From contig NZ_CP014571.1 in the NCBI RefSeq assembly GCF_017357425.1, positions 1,798,001 through 1,862,000 of the forward strand: a stretch of 64,000 bases of DNA. Reading direction: 5' to 3'. This DNA comes from Arthrobacter sp. D5-1. Lineage in GTDB: Bacteria; Actinomycetota; Actinomycetes; Actinomycetales; Micrococcaceae. Below, one piece after another: positions 9,630 to 19,365 of the stretch (position 1 is its first letter; the number at the start of each line of letters is the position of its first letter). The translations under genes and the position numbers were made by a program. Under the pieces are notes generated by a model, which was given only the letters and a program-made list of their open reading frames with translations, made no database searches and was not told the origin of the DNA.

Positions 9630-10793
9630 CTATCCGGCGGGAGGAGGCGCGGACCCCTTCATGGTGGACCCGGTGGATGGTGTGGTGGAGGCGGAGCCGG
9701 ACGCTGGACCCGTCGCTGAACCGCCCGCTGAACCGGGCGTCGGCAGCGGCGGCAACTCCCCGGCGTCGAGCGTCAGACCTGGCAGGGCAGGCACGTCCGC
9801 ACCCCACGCCAGGCTCCTGCGGGCAGCGGCAAGGAGGCCGTCCACCGCCCATGCCCGCGTCCCACCCGTGGACAGGGCAACCAAGTCCCCCATTACCGGA
9901 AGAGCCGACGATTCCATCGCAGCCAGGGCAGCGGCGGGGTCCTGCGCGAACTGTTCCGGAAGACGGTATCCGGCTTCGCTGGCAGGTACGTCCCCGCAGT
10001 TGGCCCGGGTCAGCGCCTCCACCTGCTGGAGCAGCAGTTCGTGGGCTGCAAGGCCCTTGGCCGCGGTGCCGGCGGAAGCAGTGTCCAGCCGTTTGAGCGC
10101 CACCTGGTACGCGTAGACCGCTTCCTGATGTATGCGGACCGTAGCTGCCAAGGATGCGTCAGCTGCCAAGGATGCGTCGGTGGTGGCGGACGTTGGCTCG
10201 GGCGTGGGGCTGACCGAAGGGCACGGTGCCGTCGGCGGCGTGGCGGCAGCTATTGGGGTCTTGGATGCCGCGGCATCCTTCGGGATCGGCAACTGCCACG
10301 CACCAGCCAGCTTTTCGGCCCCCAGCACTTGGGCGGATCCCACGGCGGCGAGGAGCCGGGCGATGCCGCCGTCGGCCTCGTAGGCGTCTGCCAGGCGCTG
10401 GGTTCCGCTTGCGGACAAAGCGGCAACAAAGGCGGAACGCGTGGTGCCGTCTGCTCTGCCGGCAGTGGTCGCGGTGGCGGAGGGAGTTGCTTCGGATGGA
10501 ACCAGGAGGGCGCGAGCCTGCGTTGTCAGCAAAGTCACAGCGTCCTTGAGTGCGGTCTGGTCAGCACCCTGGCCGGCGGACGAAGACAGGGTGGCGGCCG
10601 ATTCGCGAAGTTGCAGAGTGTCCTCCAGCGCACCCGCACGGGCGGCTTCGGAGAAGGGGACGGGCGGGGGAGTGCCGGAATCACGCGGAATAAGCACTAT
10701 TCCGGTCCCTGCGACGAGCAATGCCACCACGGTAACCAGCAGGGCGCGGCCCCAGGGTGGTGTTCGTTGTTTTTCGCTTGTCTGCCCGCTCAC
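9630..10793 (-). CDS. Membrane-anchored DUF4439-like (ferritin-like fold) protein
   Basis: A 387-residue protein with one N-terminal membrane helix (RALLVTVVALLVAGTGIVLI) and a long extracytoplasmic part. The C-terminal helical block (AATVRIHQEAVYAYQVALKRL ... AAHELLLQQVEALTR) resembles DUF4439, a predicted four-helix ferritin-like bundle. It ends in a Pro/Ser/Thr-rich tail (TPGSAGGSATGPASGSAS). A Ser/Thr/Pro/Ala linker with the short repeat DASLAADASLAA separates the halves. Start is uncertain: GTG 10793 is used because the longer option (GTG 10868) would overlap the rimP promoter. Function unknown; the neighbouring metal transporter makes a metal role conceivable. Confidence 0.65.
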   Translation of the reverse strand: MSGQTSEKQRTPPWGRALLVTVVALLVAGTGIVLIPRDSGTPPPVPFSEAARAGALEDTLQLRESAATLSSSAGQGADQTALKDAVTLLTTQARALLVPSEATPSATATTAGRADGTTRSAFVAALSASGTQRLADAYEADGGIARLLAAVGSAQVLGAEKLAGAWQLPIPKDAAASKTPIAAATPPTAPCPSVSPTPEPTSATTDASLAADASLAATVRIHQEAVYAYQVALKRLDTASAGTAAKGLAAHELLLQQVEALTRANCGDVPASEAGYRLPEQFAQDPAAALAAMESSALPVMGDLVALSTGGTRAWAVDGLLAAARRSLAWGADVPALPGLTLDAGELPPLPTPGSAGGSATGPASGSASTTPSTGSTMKGSAPPPAG

Positions 10794-10853
10794 AACAGAC
10801 CATGGTGTCACGTGCGTGGCAAAGTCCGTGCACCATGTTCCCGGGAAAATCGT

Positions 10854-10859
10854 TAGGCT
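10854..10859 (+). promoter_or_regulatory. Likely -10 element of the rimP operon
   Basis: TAGGCT lies about 40 bases before the rimP GTG, giving a short leader that contains GGGAGG. No clear -35 hexamer is visible 17 bases upstream. Confidence 0.4.
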
Positions 10860-10898
10860 AGTAGTCACAACAACATCTATCGGGAGGCGGCGGGCAAC

Positions 10899-11510
10899 GT
10901 GAGTGACTCGGAAGCCACGACTTCAACACACCGTTCTGAATCCAACTCAACGGCCACCATCCACAACCCGGAAGAGAGCAGGCTTAAGGCGCTGCTTGAA
11001 CCGGCTGTCCTTGCCAGCAGGCTCTACCTCGAGGATGTTTCCATCCACGTTGCCGGTTCACACCGCACGGTCCACGTCGTCGTGGACCTGCCGCAGGAGG
11101 AGACCGGCGGTGTCAGCCTTGACGCCATTGCGGATGTCTCACGCGGGCTGTCCGATATCCTGGACAACGATCCCCATGACGACGGACGTCCGTATGACCT
11201 TGAGGTTTCTTCGCCGGGCGTCAGCCGCCCCTTGACCGAACCGCGCCACTGGCACCGGGCCCGGGGCCGCATGGTCCGGGTCAACGTGATCCAGGGGGAC
11301 AATCTCCTGGGCCGCATCGCCTCGGTGGAGGATGACGGCGTGACGTTGATCCCCGAACACGAGGTCAAGAAGGGCATGAAGCCCAAGCAAGGCGACCCCA
11401 TCACTATTCCTTTCGACAGGATCCGCCAAGGAAAAGTCGAGATTGAATTCAGCCACCTCCACGAGGCTGCGCTGGCAGACGAGCACAACGGACCTTCTGA
11501 GGAGGCCTAA
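10899..11510 (+). CDS. rimP: Ribosome maturation factor RimP
   Basis: RimP helps assemble the 30S subunit. The 203-residue protein has the conserved N-terminal alpha-beta domain and the signature [20 protein letters not shown], followed by an Sm-like C-terminal domain ([28 protein letters not shown]). The N-terminal ~28 residues are Ser/Thr-rich and lineage-specific. GTG 10899 is preceded by GGGAGG at about 12 bases. It is first in the rimP-nusA-ylxR-infB-rbfA unit, the standard bacterial order, and its stop overlaps the nusA ATG (TAATG). Confidence 0.95.
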   Translation: MSDSEATTSTHRSESNSTATIHNPEESRLKALLEPAVLASRLYLEDVSIHVAGSHRTVHVVVDLPQEETGGVSLDAIADVSRGLSDILDNDPHDDGRPYDLEVSSPGVSRPLTEPRHWHRARGRMVRVNVIQGDNLLGRIASVEDDGVTLIPEHEVKKGMKPKQGDPITIPFDRIRQGKVEIEFSHLHEAALADEHNGPSEEA

Positions 11511-12490
11511 TGGATATTGACATGAGCGCACTGAGACTCCTGGAGCGTGAGCGTGAAATCCCGCTGGATCTCCTGATTCCCACCATCGAGCAAGCCCTGT
11601 TGGTGGCGTACCACAAGACGCCCGGCGCCTTCGAGAAGGCCCGCGCGGAATTGGACCGCAAGAGCGGCCACGTGACCATCTGGGCCACCGAGATTGACGA
11701 CGACGGCGAGCCCATCGGCGAGTTTGAGGACACCCCGGCCGGCTTTGGCCGCATCGCAGCCAGCACGGCCCGCCAGATCATCCTCCAGCGTCTCCGCGAC
11801 GTGGAGGATGACAACGTGCTGGGTGAGTTCAAGGGCCGTGAAGGCGAACTCGTTGCCGGCATGATCCAGCAGGGCAACAACCCGCACATGATCCAGGTCA
11901 ACCTGGGAGCCGTTGAGGCACTGCTGCCGCCGCCCGAGCAGGTTCCCGGTGAGAAGTACCTCCACGGAAGCCGACTGCGCGCTTTCGTGGTCGATGTCCA
12001 CCGTGGCGCCAAAGGTCCTTCCATCACGCTGTCCCGTTCGCACCCCGGACTGGTCCGCAAGCTGTTCGAAATGGAAGTTCCGGAAATCGCCGACCACTCC
12101 GTGGAGATCGTGGCGCTTGCCCGCGAAGCAGGCCACCGCACCAAGATCGCCGTCAAGGCCAACACTCCCGGCATCAACGCCAAGGGTGCCTGCATCGGTG
12201 AAATGGGTTCGCGTGTCCGGGCAGTCATGACTGAACTGAACGACGAAAAGATCGACATCGTCGACTTCAGTGATGACCCGGCAACCTTCATTGCCAACTC
12301 CTTGTCGCCCTCCAGGGTGAATTCCGTCACAATCACGGACGAGTCAACCCGCTCGGCCCGAGTGGTGGTTCCCGATTACCAGCTTTCGCTGGCCATCGGC
12401 AAGGAAGGCCAGAACGCCCGGCTCGCCGCAAAGCTGACTGGCTGGCGGATCGATATCGTCTCCGACGCCGCTCCGGCAAAGGTCGACTAG
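11510..12490 (+). CDS. nusA: Transcription termination/antitermination factor NusA
   Basis: NusA binds RNA polymerase and modulates pausing, termination and antitermination. The 326-residue actinobacterial-length protein has the N-terminal RNAP-binding domain ([26 protein letters not shown]), an S1 domain ([29 protein letters not shown]) and two KH domains ([54 protein letters not shown]). It lacks the C-terminal acidic repeats of E. coli NusA, as usual in this phylum. The one-base overlap with rimP implies coupled translation. Confidence 0.97.
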   Translation: MDIDMSALRLLEREREIPLDLLIPTIEQALLVAYHKTPGAFEKARAELDRKSGHVTIWATEIDDDGEPIGEFEDTPAGFGRIAASTARQIILQRLRDVEDDNVLGEFKGREGELVAGMIQQGNNPHMIQVNLGAVEALLPPPEQVPGEKYLHGSRLRAFVVDVHRGAKGPSITLSRSHPGLVRKLFEMEVPEIADHSVEIVALAREAGHRTKIAVKANTPGINAKGACIGEMGSRVRAVMTELNDEKIDIVDFSDDPATFIANSLSPSRVNSVTITDESTRSARVVVPDYQLSLAIGKEGQNARLAAKLTGWRIDIVSDAAPAKVD

Positions 12491-12686
12491 CGGTTCAACC
12501 GGCGGCTGATGCCGCCGGTTCCGCGCCGCGCTTGGGCGTCCCTGGTTTCGGTAGTGCGGGGCCGGGGGGCTAGACTAGATGGAACCGGGCTTACGTCCGG
12601 TATCCGCGCGCTTTGGCGTGCCTCAGCTGCGTGTGCAGGACCGGGGCCCGTCGGGCGCCAGTAACGTAAGGCAGGTTGGACACGTC

Positions 12687-13028
12687 GTGGCTGAACTGCC
12701 TGAACACGGCCAGGGGCCTGTTCGCACGTGCATCGGATGCCGGAAGCAAGGCTCCCGGTCCGAGCTTGTCCGGCTGGTCGCCCAAGGCAGCGGTTCGTCC
12801 GCCGTCCTGGTGGATGTCCGACGCCGGATGGCCGGCAGGGGTGCGTGGCTGCACCCCAGCGAAAAGTGCTTGGCATTGGCGATCAAGCGGCGCGCTTTCG
12901 GAAGGGCCCTTGCGGGCGCTGCCGAAACGGACGCCGTCGAACGTTACCTGATGCAGGGCACGCCACTTGTGGAGGCCCAGGCCACCACAGGAAAACCGTC
13001 CAAACCTGAAAGCGGGTCAGAAAACTGA
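12687..13028 (+). CDS. ylxR: YlxR family (DUF448) RNA-binding protein
   Basis: 113 residues with the DUF448 signature: PVRTCIGCRKQGSRSELVRLVAQ, then GRGAWLHPSEKCLALAIKRRAFGRAL. YlxR proteins are small basic proteins encoded between nusA and infB; the homologue in Bacillus is nucleoid-associated or RNA-binding. GTG 12687 begins the conserved region; the frame is open further upstream (ATG 12579) but that extension is not family-like and no ribosome site supports it. Confidence 0.88.
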   Translation: MAELPEHGQGPVRTCIGCRKQGSRSELVRLVAQGSGSSAVLVDVRRRMAGRGAWLHPSEKCLALAIKRRAFGRALAGAAETDAVERYLMQGTPLVEAQATTGKPSKPESGSEN

Positions 13029-13180
13029 TGGAAACCCGATGAGTTCCCAGCGATGAGTGCGTAACGATGACAACTTTGTTGCGCTCTGCAATGGGCCTTT
13101 CATTCGCGCAAGCGGCGAAGGCCCGCAGTAAGAAGTAGACGGTTCGTGCCTGGCTCGGTGCGGACCGAGACAGGAGAAAT

Positions 13181-16048
13181 GTGGCCAAGGTCCGCGTACA
13201 TGAGCTCGCCAAAGAGCTCGGTATTACTTCCAAAGATGCAGTAACCAAACTGCAGGAATTGGGCGAATTCGTTCGCTCCGCCTCGTCAACCATCGAGGCC
13301 CCAGTCGTGAAGAAACTTCGCGACGCCTACCCGGGTGCCGGCGCTGCCAAGGCCGCCGCTCCCGCTGCCGCTCCCGCGGCAACCCGTCCCGCAGCATCCC
13401 GTCCGGCAGCACCGGCTCCGGGCCCCGCAGCACCGAAGGCTCCGGCCCCGGCACCTGCAGCCCCCGCTCCGGCAGCTTCGGCTCCGGCAGCACCGGCGGC
13501 TCCCGCTCCGGCAGCACCCGCGGCTCCTGCCGCGTCCACCCCGGTGTCGGCCAAGCCCGGCGCCCGTCCTGCTCCCAAGGCAGAGACGCCGGCTCCGGCA
13601 CGTCAAGGTGGCCAGGCTCCCCGTCCCGGCGGTCCCCGTCCGGGCAACAACCCGTTTGCTACCTCCCAGGGCATGCCCCGGGGCCGTGGTGGCGACGGAG
13701 ATCGTCCGCCCCGTCCGGGTAACAACCCGTTTGCACCGTCCCAGGGCATGCCCCGGGGCGAACGCCGCAACGATGGCGAACGCCCCGGTGGTCCCCGTCC
13801 CGCTGCCGGCGCAGGCGGTCCCCGTCCTGCAGCAGGCACCGGTGGTCCCCGTCCGGGCGCTCCGCGTCCGGGTGCACCCCGTCCGGGCGCTCCGCGTCCC
13901 GCTGGCGGTCCCGGTGCCGGAAACCGTCCTACTCCGGGCATGATGCCCAACCGCACTGAGCGTCCGGCTCCCGGTGGCGCAGGCCGTCCGGGTGGCGCAG
14001 GCCGTCCCGGTGGCGGCCCCGGTCGTCCCGGTGGCGCGCCCGGTGCAGGTACCGGTGGCGGCGCTCCCGCCGGCGGTGGCTTCGGCAAGGGTGGCCGCGG
14101 CCGCGGTGGCACCCAGGGTGCCTTCGGCAAGGGTGGCGCCGGTCGTGGCAAGCAGCGTAAGTCGAAGCGTGCAAAGCGCCAGGAACTGGAGCAGATGAGT
14201 GCTCCGTCGCTGGGCGGCGTATCGGTACCCCGCGGTGATGGCGAAACCATCATCCGGCTTCGTCGTGGCTCGTCCATCACGGACTTTGCCGAGAAGATTG
14301 ATGCGAACCCCGCATCGCTGGTGACCGTGCTGTTCCACCTCGGTGAAATGGCAACGGCTACGCAGTCCCTCGACGAAGACACCTTTGGCCTGCTTGGCGC
14401 CGAACTTGGCTACAAGCTCCAGGTTGTTTCCCCCGAGGATGAAGAGCGCGAGCTGCTGGATCAGTTCGACATCAACATCCAGGATGAACTCGACGCCGAA
14501 GGCGACGACGTTCTCGAGGCCCGCGCCCCGGTTGTCACCGTCATGGGTCACGTTGACCACGGTAAGACCCGCCTGTTGGATGCCATCCGCAACTCGAACG
14601 TTGTGGCCGGCGAGCACGGTGGCATCACCCAGCACATCGGTGCCTACCAGATCAGCCACGTCCACGAGGGCACTGCCCGCGACATCACCTTCATTGACAC
14701 CCCCGGTCACGAGGCCTTCACGGCCATGCGTGCACGTGGTGCCAAGGTCACCGATATCGCCATCCTGGTTGTCGCAGCCGACGACGGCGTGATGCCGCAG
14801 ACGGTGGAAGCGCTCAACCACGCCCAGGCAGCCAATGTGCCGATCGTCGTCGCGGTGAACAAGATCGACAAGGAAGGCGCCAACCCTGACAAGGTCAAGG
14901 GCCAGCTGACCGAGTACGGCTTGGTTCCGGAAGAGTACGGTGGCGACACTATGTTCGTTGAGGTCTCTGCACGCCAGAACCTCAATATTGACGAACTGAT
15001 CGACGCCGTCCTGCTCACGGCCGATGCGGCACTGGATCTGCGCGCCAACCCGGACAAGGACGCTCGAGGCATTGCCATCGAAGCGAACCTGGACAAGGGC
15101 CGCGGTGCTGTTGCTACCGTCCTGGTCCAGTCCGGAACCTTGGCCGTGGGCGACACGATCGTGGCCGGTACGGCTCACGGCCGCGTCCGTGCCATGTTCG
15201 ACGAGAACGGCGAGGCACTCGATGTCGCACTGCCGTCCCGTCCGGTGCAGGTCCTCGGCCTGTCCAACGTGCCGCGTGCAGGTGACACCTTCCTGGTGAC
15301 CCCTGACGAGCGTACGGCCCGCCAGATCGCTGAGAAGCGTGAAGCTGCCGACCGCAACGCCGCACTGGCCAAGCGTCGCAAGCGCATCAGCCTGGAGGAC
15401 TTCGACCAGGCCGTTGCAGAAGGCAAGATCGACACCCTCAACCTCATCCTCAAGGGTGACGTTTCCGGTGCCGTGGAAGCCCTCGAAGACGCCTTGCTCA
15501 AGATCGACGTCGGAGATGACGACGTTCAGCTGCGTGTCATTCACCGCGGTGTGGGTGCCATCACGCAGAACGACGTCAACCTCGCTACGGTGGACAACGC
15601 CATCATCATCGGCTTCAACGTCAAGCCGGCCGAGCGCGTTGCTGAACTTGCTGACCGTGAAGGCGTGGACATGCGCTTCTACTCGGTCATCTACGCAGCA
15701 ATCGATGACATTGAGATGGCTCTCAAGGGCATGCTCAAGCCGGAGTACGAAGAAGTCCAGCTCGGCACTGCCGAGGTCCGCGAAGTCTTCCGTTCCTCCA
15801 AGTTCGGCAACATCGCAGGCTCGATCGTCCGCACGGGCATCATCCGCCGTAACAGCAAGGCACGTGTCAGCCGCGACGGCAAGGTCATCGGTGACAACCT
15901 CACCGTTGAGACGCTCAAGCGCTTCAAGGATGACGCCACCGAAGTCCGTACCGACTTCGAGTGTGGTATCGGTCTTGGCTCCTTCAACGACATCACTGAA
16001 GGCGACATCATCGAGACCTTCGAAATGCGCGAAAAGCCGCGCGTCTAG
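13181..16048 (+). CDS. infB: Translation initiation factor IF-2
   Basis: GTPase that delivers fMet-tRNA to the 30S subunit. The 955-residue protein begins with an IF2_N motif ([22 protein letters not shown]) and continues into a ~280-residue Ala/Pro then Gly/Arg/Pro-rich region. A second IF2_N follows ([17 protein letters not shown]), then the G domain: G1 GHVDHGKT at about 456-463, G3 DTPGHE, G4 NKID. The C-terminal domains include the fMet-binding C2 region. Start GTG 13181 follows GGAGA. The low-complexity N-terminus is typical of actinobacteria and contains internal repeats. Confidence 0.98.
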   Translation: MAKVRVHELAKELGITSKDAVTKLQELGEFVRSASSTIEAPVVKKLRDAYPGAGAAKAAAPAAAPAATRPAASRPAAPAPGPAAPKAPAPAPAAPAPAASAPAAPAAPAPAAPAAPAASTPVSAKPGARPAPKAETPAPARQGGQAPRPGGPRPGNNPFATSQGMPRGRGGDGDRPPRPGNNPFAPSQGMPRGERRNDGERPGGPRPAAGAGGPRPAAGTGGPRPGAPRPGAPRPGAPRPAGGPGAGNRPTPGMMPNRTERPAPGGAGRPGGAGRPGGGPGRPGGAPGAGTGGGAPAGGGFGKGGRGRGGTQGAFGKGGAGRGKQRKSKRAKRQELEQMSAPSLGGVSVPRGDGETIIRLRRGSSITDFAEKIDANPASLVTVLFHLGEMATATQSLDEDTFGLLGAELGYKLQVVSPEDEERELLDQFDINIQDELDAEGDDVLEARAPVVTVMGHVDHGKTRLLDAIRNSNVVAGEHGGITQHIGAYQISHVHEGTARDITFIDTPGHEAFTAMRARGAKVTDIAILVVAADDGVMPQTVEALNHAQAANVPIVVAVNKIDKEGANPDKVKGQLTEYGLVPEEYGGDTMFVEVSARQNLNIDELIDAVLLTADAALDLRANPDKDARGIAIEANLDKGRGAVATVLVQSGTLAVGDTIVAGTAHGRVRAMFDENGEALDVALPSRPVQVLGLSNVPRAGDTFLVTPDERTARQIAEKREAADRNAALAKRRKRISLEDFDQAVAEGKIDTLNLILKGDVSGAVEALEDALLKIDVGDDDVQLRVIHRGVGAITQNDVNLATVDNAIIIGFNVKPAERVAELADREGVDMRFYSVIYAAIDDIEMALKGMLKPEYEEVQLGTAEVREVFRSSKFGNIAGSIVRTGIIRRNSKARVSRDGKVIGDNLTVETLKRFKDDATEVRTDFECGIGLGSFNDITEGDIIETFEMREKPRV
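13620..14150 (+). repeat. Tandem and near-duplicate repeats within the infB N-terminal coding region
   Basis: The segment encodes [14 protein letters not shown] and then [14 protein letters not shown], a clear two-copy unit about 81 bases apart. It is followed by three GGPRP(A/G) units, runs of PRPGA, and [21 protein letters not shown]. The reading frame is uninterrupted, so this is coding low complexity, not an intergenic array. Confidence 0.75.
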
Positions 16049-16126
16049 GTTCCGTTTGGAACGGGTCCGTCGGGTAGCCCCGGCGGACCCGTTCCGTCCC
16101 CGTTTCTAACTTTCCAGGAGGAAGTC

Positions 16127-16630
16127 ATGGCTGATCCCGCACGCGCTGCCAAGCTGGCACAGCGGATTAAGGTCGTCGTCGCTGAGGCCCTCGGTCGTCG
16201 GGTCAAAGATCCGCGTGTCGAGTCCATCACGGTCACCGACGCCCGCGTCACCAACGACCTTCAGCACGCCACCATCTACTACACCGTCTTCGGTGACGAG
16301 GTAGCCCACGCAGATGCTGCCCGCGCCTTGGAGAAGGCCAAGGGTGTGCTTCGGCAGGAAGTTGGCCGCAACATCACCGTCCGGCTTACCCCGACGCTCG
16401 AGTTTGTTGCGGACCAAATCCCCGTCAACGCCTCGAACCTTGAGGAGTTGCTGCGCGAAGCCAAGCGTCGCGATGCCGAGGTAGCCGCTTTGGCTGCCAG
16501 TGCCAAGCACGCCGGCGAGGCCGACCCCTACAAGGGCGATGCCCCTGAGGACATCGACGAGGACGACTTCGACGAAGAGGACACTGATCTCTCCGGAGAT
16601 CAAGAACTCGACGAAGACGCCAACCGCTAA
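16127..16630 (+). CDS. rbfA: Ribosome-binding factor A
   Basis: RbfA is a KH-fold protein needed for late 30S (16S 5'-end) maturation. The protein has the family start (ARAAKLAQRIKVVVAEALGRRVKDPRVESITVTDARVTNDLQHATIYYTVFG) in its first 65 residues and the LRQEVGRNITVRLTPTLEFVAD segment. The last ~35 residues form a strongly acidic Asp/Glu tail (PEDIDEDDFDEEDTDL), common in actinobacterial RbfA. A good ribosome site (CAGGAGG) precedes ATG 16127. It is last in the rimP operon. Confidence 0.96.
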   Translation: MADPARAAKLAQRIKVVVAEALGRRVKDPRVESITVTDARVTNDLQHATIYYTVFGDEVAHADAARALEKAKGVLRQEVGRNITVRLTPTLEFVADQIPVNASNLEELLREAKRRDAEVAALAASAKHAGEADPYKGDAPEDIDEDDFDEEDTDLSGDQELDEDANR

Positions 16631-16652
16631 GAGCCTCAGCGTTTTTGTACAC

Positions 16653-16687
16653 CCAATGCCCCTAAGACAGCGTTTTAGGGGCATTGG
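16653..16687 (+). terminator. Strong hairpin after rbfA
   Basis: A perfect 13-bp inverted repeat (CCAATGCCCCTAA ... TTAGGGGCATTGG) encloses a 9-nt loop. It closes the rimP-rbfA unit, but no T-run follows on either strand, so it may be a non-canonical terminator or a 3'-end stabiliser. Confidence 0.65.
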
Positions 16688-16703
16688 CTGTACTCAGACT
16701 CGT

Positions 16704-16715
16704 TAGGATCAGAGC
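16704..16715 (+). promoter_or_regulatory. -10 box TAGGAT for leaderless deaminase mRNA
   Basis: TAGGAT, six bases, then ATG 16716. It lies immediately downstream of the rbfA hairpin, consistent with a new transcription unit. Confidence 0.6.
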
Positions 16716-17198
16716 ATGTCGGCGCACACTGCTCAGCAACGTGATGAATATCTGAACCGTGCCATCCACCTGGCGGTGCAGAACGTTTCCGACGGCGGCG
16801 GTCCTTTCGGCGCCGTTGTGGTCACCCCGGACGGGACTGTCCATGAAGGTGTCAACAGGGTCACCCGCGACCATGACCCCACAGCCCATGCAGAAGTCGT
16901 GGCGATCCGCCGGGCCGCTTCCGCGGCGCAACGGTTCGACCTCACGGGATCGGTTCTCTACGCCAGTTGTGAGCCGTGCCCCTTGTGTTTATCGGCCGCG
17001 CTCTGGGCCAGGATCGGCCATGTCTACTTCGCGGCGGACAGGCATGGTGCCGCCCGGGCTGGGTTTGATGACGCCGTGTTCTACGAATATTTCGCCGGTG
17101 CCAGGCCTGGGCTGCTGCCGGTAGAGCACGCTGCATTGCCCGCGTCAGGTGACCCCTTCGAGGCCTGGCTCAACCACTCCCGCCGGACCGCCTACTGA
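16716..17198 (+). CDS. Nucleoside/guanine deaminase-type zinc enzyme
   Basis: 160 residues of the cytidine/deoxycytidylate deaminase superfamily. Zinc motifs are THAE-type (PTAHAEVVAIRRA, catalytic Glu) and PCxxC (CEPCPLCLSAALWA). The C-terminal FDDAVFYEYF segment, with a terminal Tyr, is closer to Bacillus guanine deaminase (GuaD) than to TadA. Guanine deamination to xanthine is the best guess; tRNA adenosine deamination is less likely because the TadA basic C-terminal helix is absent. A leaderless-type promoter precedes the ATG. Confidence 0.82.
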   Translation: MSAHTAQQRDEYLNRAIHLAVQNVSDGGGPFGAVVVTPDGTVHEGVNRVTRDHDPTAHAEVVAIRRAASAAQRFDLTGSVLYASCEPCPLCLSAALWARIGHVYFAADRHGAARAGFDDAVFYEYFAGARPGLLPVEHAALPASGDPFEAWLNHSRRTAY

Positions 17199-17244
17199 GG
17201 CCGGACGGCCTGCGGAGGCGCCCGCATCCTGGAGTCCCCGGCAA

Positions 17245-18399
17245 CTAGACCTTGGCTGGGAGCCGGCTGACGCCGTCGAGCAGGTCCTGCTGCCCACCAC
17301 AGAGGGCAATCCTGATCCATCCTTCACCGATTGAGCCGAATGCCGTTCCCGGCGCGAAGGACACACCGGCATCAGCGAGGAACTTTCGCACCCAGGTGCG
17401 GACATCCCCGTTGGTGACATGGGAGACGTCGGCCCACAAATAGAACGCCCCCTGTGCTCCCAAATACGGAATTCCCTTCCCCGACAACACCGCTGAGGCC
17501 GCATCCCGGTTGCTCCGGTAGTGGTCGCGGGCGTGGGAAACATAGTCCTGCGGCCCCGTGAGTGCGGCCAAGGCGGCGTACTGGGAAGGTGATGCGACGC
17601 AGGACACGATCGATTCCATGACGTTGTTCATCTTCTGCTCCAGTCCTGGAGGGCAGATCAAGGCACCGATGCGCAGGCCTGTGAGGCCGTAGGTCTTGGA
17701 CAGCGTCAGGGAGGTGAAAACGCGGGCTTCACCGGGAACGTCGCTGTCGTAGCGGGCCGGGCTGACATGTGGCACATCGAACGTGAAGGCCTCATAGCAC
17801 TCGTCCGAAATGATCCAGAGGTCATGCCGCACTGCCAGCTCCACGAGATGGCGCGTGGCGTCTTCACTGATGACCGCGCCCAAAGGGTTGGAGGGGGAGT
17901 TCAACATCAGCACCTTGGTCCGTGGTGTGATGAGTGCTTCAATGTCCTCGATGTGGGGCTGGAAGTCGTTCTTGGGGTACAGCGGGTACTGGACCGGCAC
18001 TGCGTGCAGGAGGCGGCTGGTCATGGCGAACGTGGGGTACCCGGGGTTGGGAATGAGGATCTCGTCGCCCGGAGCGAGCAGGAGGCTCATGGCGAAGTGC
18101 AGGCCCTGCTGCGCGCCGTCCACCACATAGACCCGCTCCGCGCCGATCTGCACGTGCTGCTGTTCGCGGAAGCGCGCTGCGAAGGCTTCACGGAGCGCGG
18201 GAATCCCGGCGTTCGGTGTGTAATTGGTCTCATCCCGGTCCAGGCAGGCAATGCCGGCGTCCAGGACGTGCCGCGGCAGTGCAAAGCCCGGCTCGCCGAT
18301 GCTGAGGACGATCGCTCCGGGGGTTGCCCAGGCGGCTTCGGTGATTTCCCGGATCTGGTTCACGGGGACGTCGCGGACATGTGTGGCAAGCTCAGGCAT
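17245..18399 (-). CDS. PLP-dependent class I/II aminotransferase
   Basis: 384 residues. Type I aminotransferase features are SIGEPGFALPRHVLDAG near the N-terminus, the substrate-pocket NSPSNPLGAVISEDATRHL, ISDECYEAF, the PLP lysine in SLSKTYGLTGLRIG, and the C-terminal WIRIALCG arginine. It probably transaminates aspartate or another amino acid; exact substrate unknown. Of two in-frame ATGs (18408 and 18399) I choose 18399 because TAGGAT ends seven bases before it. It is divergent from truB with a 34-base intergenic space. Confidence 0.85.
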   Translation of the reverse strand: MPELATHVRDVPVNQIREITEAAWATPGAIVLSIGEPGFALPRHVLDAGIACLDRDETNYTPNAGIPALREAFAARFREQQHVQIGAERVYVVDGAQQGLHFAMSLLLAPGDEILIPNPGYPTFAMTSRLLHAVPVQYPLYPKNDFQPHIEDIEALITPRTKVLMLNSPSNPLGAVISEDATRHLVELAVRHDLWIISDECYEAFTFDVPHVSPARYDSDVPGEARVFTSLTLSKTYGLTGLRIGALICPPGLEQKMNNVMESIVSCVASPSQYAALAALTGPQDYVSHARDHYRSNRDAASAVLSGKGIPYLGAQGAFYLWADVSHVTNGDVRTWVRKFLADAGVSFAPGTAFGSIGEGWIRIALCGGQQDLLDGVSRLPAKV

Positions 18400-18412
18400 G
18401 GGAGCCATCCTA
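18400..18412 (-). promoter_or_regulatory. -10 box TAGGAT for leaderless aminotransferase mRNA
   Basis: On the minus strand TAGGAT is followed by GGCTCCC (7 nt) and ATG 18399. It faces the truB -10 at 18421-18426. Confidence 0.55.
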
Positions 18413-18420
18413 GCCACCCA

Positions 18421-18433
18421 TATACTGGTAAGC
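18421..18433 (+). promoter_or_regulatory. -10 box TATACT for leaderless truB mRNA
   Basis: TATACT is followed by seven bases and the truB GTG at 18434. Any -35 contact would fall inside the divergent aminotransferase gene. Confidence 0.6.
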
Positions 18434-19363
18434 GTGCTTTCTGGACTGGTAATCGTTGACAAACCGCAGGGATGGACCAGCCATGATGTGGTTGGCCGGA
18501 TGCGGCGGCTGGCAGGTACCCGGAAAGTGGGGCATGCGGGAACGCTGGATCCCATGGCCACCGGCGTGCTGGTACTCGGCATCAACAAGGCCACGCGCCT
18601 GTTGACCTACATCGTGGGCACTTCCAAGACCTACACCGCCACCATCAGGTTGGGCGAAACCACCATCACCGATGACGCTGAGGGCGAAGTCACAGAATCC
18701 CGCACGGCCGCGGAGGTCACCGATGACGCCATCGCCGCCGGGGTTGCCGCGCTGACAGGACTCATCCAGCAGGTTCCCAGCAGCGTCAGCGCCATCAAAG
18801 TCAACGGCGAACGTTCCTACGCCCGCGTCCGCTCCGGCGAGGAAGTCAAGCTCGCCGCCCGCCCGGTCACCATTCACCGCTTTGATGTCCACTCCATAAC
18901 CAGGATCGACGGCGGCAGGGTAGTTGACGTTGATGTCACCGTGGAATGTTCTTCCGGCACGTACATCAGGGCGTTGGCCCGCGACCTCGGCAACGGGCTG
19001 GGCGTCGGGGGGCACCTCACTGCCCTGCGCAGGACCCAGGTAGGTCCGTACACCCTTGACCAGGCCCGTACCTTGGAGGAGCTGGCAGAAGAACTCAACG
19101 TCCTGGAGATGTCCTTGGCGGCCAGGGCCCTCATGCCCAACCGGGAGCTCAGCGAAGAAGAAACCACGGAGATCTCCTTTGGCCGCCGTATTGCTGCCGG
19201 CCCCGGGGCAGGTACGTCCACGGCCGCTACGGCAGAGAACCCCGCAGCCGCGTTCGCGCCGTCGGGTGAGCTGGTAGCACTGCTGGCGGACGCCGGCAGC
19301 TTTGCGAAGCCGGTGTTGGTCTTCGCTCCGGGAACTGGGTCCGGAACCGGGCAGGGGCAATAA
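18434..19363 (+). CDS. truB: tRNA pseudouridine(55) synthase
   Basis: TruB makes pseudouridine 55 in the T-loop of tRNAs. The 309-residue protein shows the family start LSGLVIVDKPQGWTSHDVV, the catalytic-Asp motif HAGTLDPMATGVLVLGINKATRL, and the SSGTYIRALARDLG segment. The C-terminal domain carries an Ala/Pro-rich insertion (about residues 255-275). GTG 18434 is supported both by the family N-terminus and by the -10 box seven bases before it. Two small membrane-protein genes and ribF follow on the same strand, in place of the direct truB-ribF pairing of many bacteria. Confidence 0.96.
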   Translation: MLSGLVIVDKPQGWTSHDVVGRMRRLAGTRKVGHAGTLDPMATGVLVLGINKATRLLTYIVGTSKTYTATIRLGETTITDDAEGEVTESRTAAEVTDDAIAAGVAALTGLIQQVPSSVSAIKVNGERSYARVRSGEEVKLAARPVTIHRFDVHSITRIDGGRVVDVDVTVECSSGTYIRALARDLGNGLGVGGHLTALRRTQVGPYTLDQARTLEELAEELNVLEMSLAARALMPNRELSEEETTEISFGRRIAAGPGAGTSTAATAENPAAAFAPSGELVALLADAGSFAKPVLVFAPGTGSGTGQGQ

Positions 19364-19365
19364 CC

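Noticed and set aside
13620..14150. Regular repeats resembling a CRISPR or VNTR array
   Set aside because: Repeats are in frame inside the IF-2 low-complexity region, irregular, and without spacers.
13286..15544. 752-codon open frame antisense to infB
   Set aside because: Shadow ORF produced by GC-rich third positions; no domain, implausible composition, and IF-2 on the plus strand is unmistakable.
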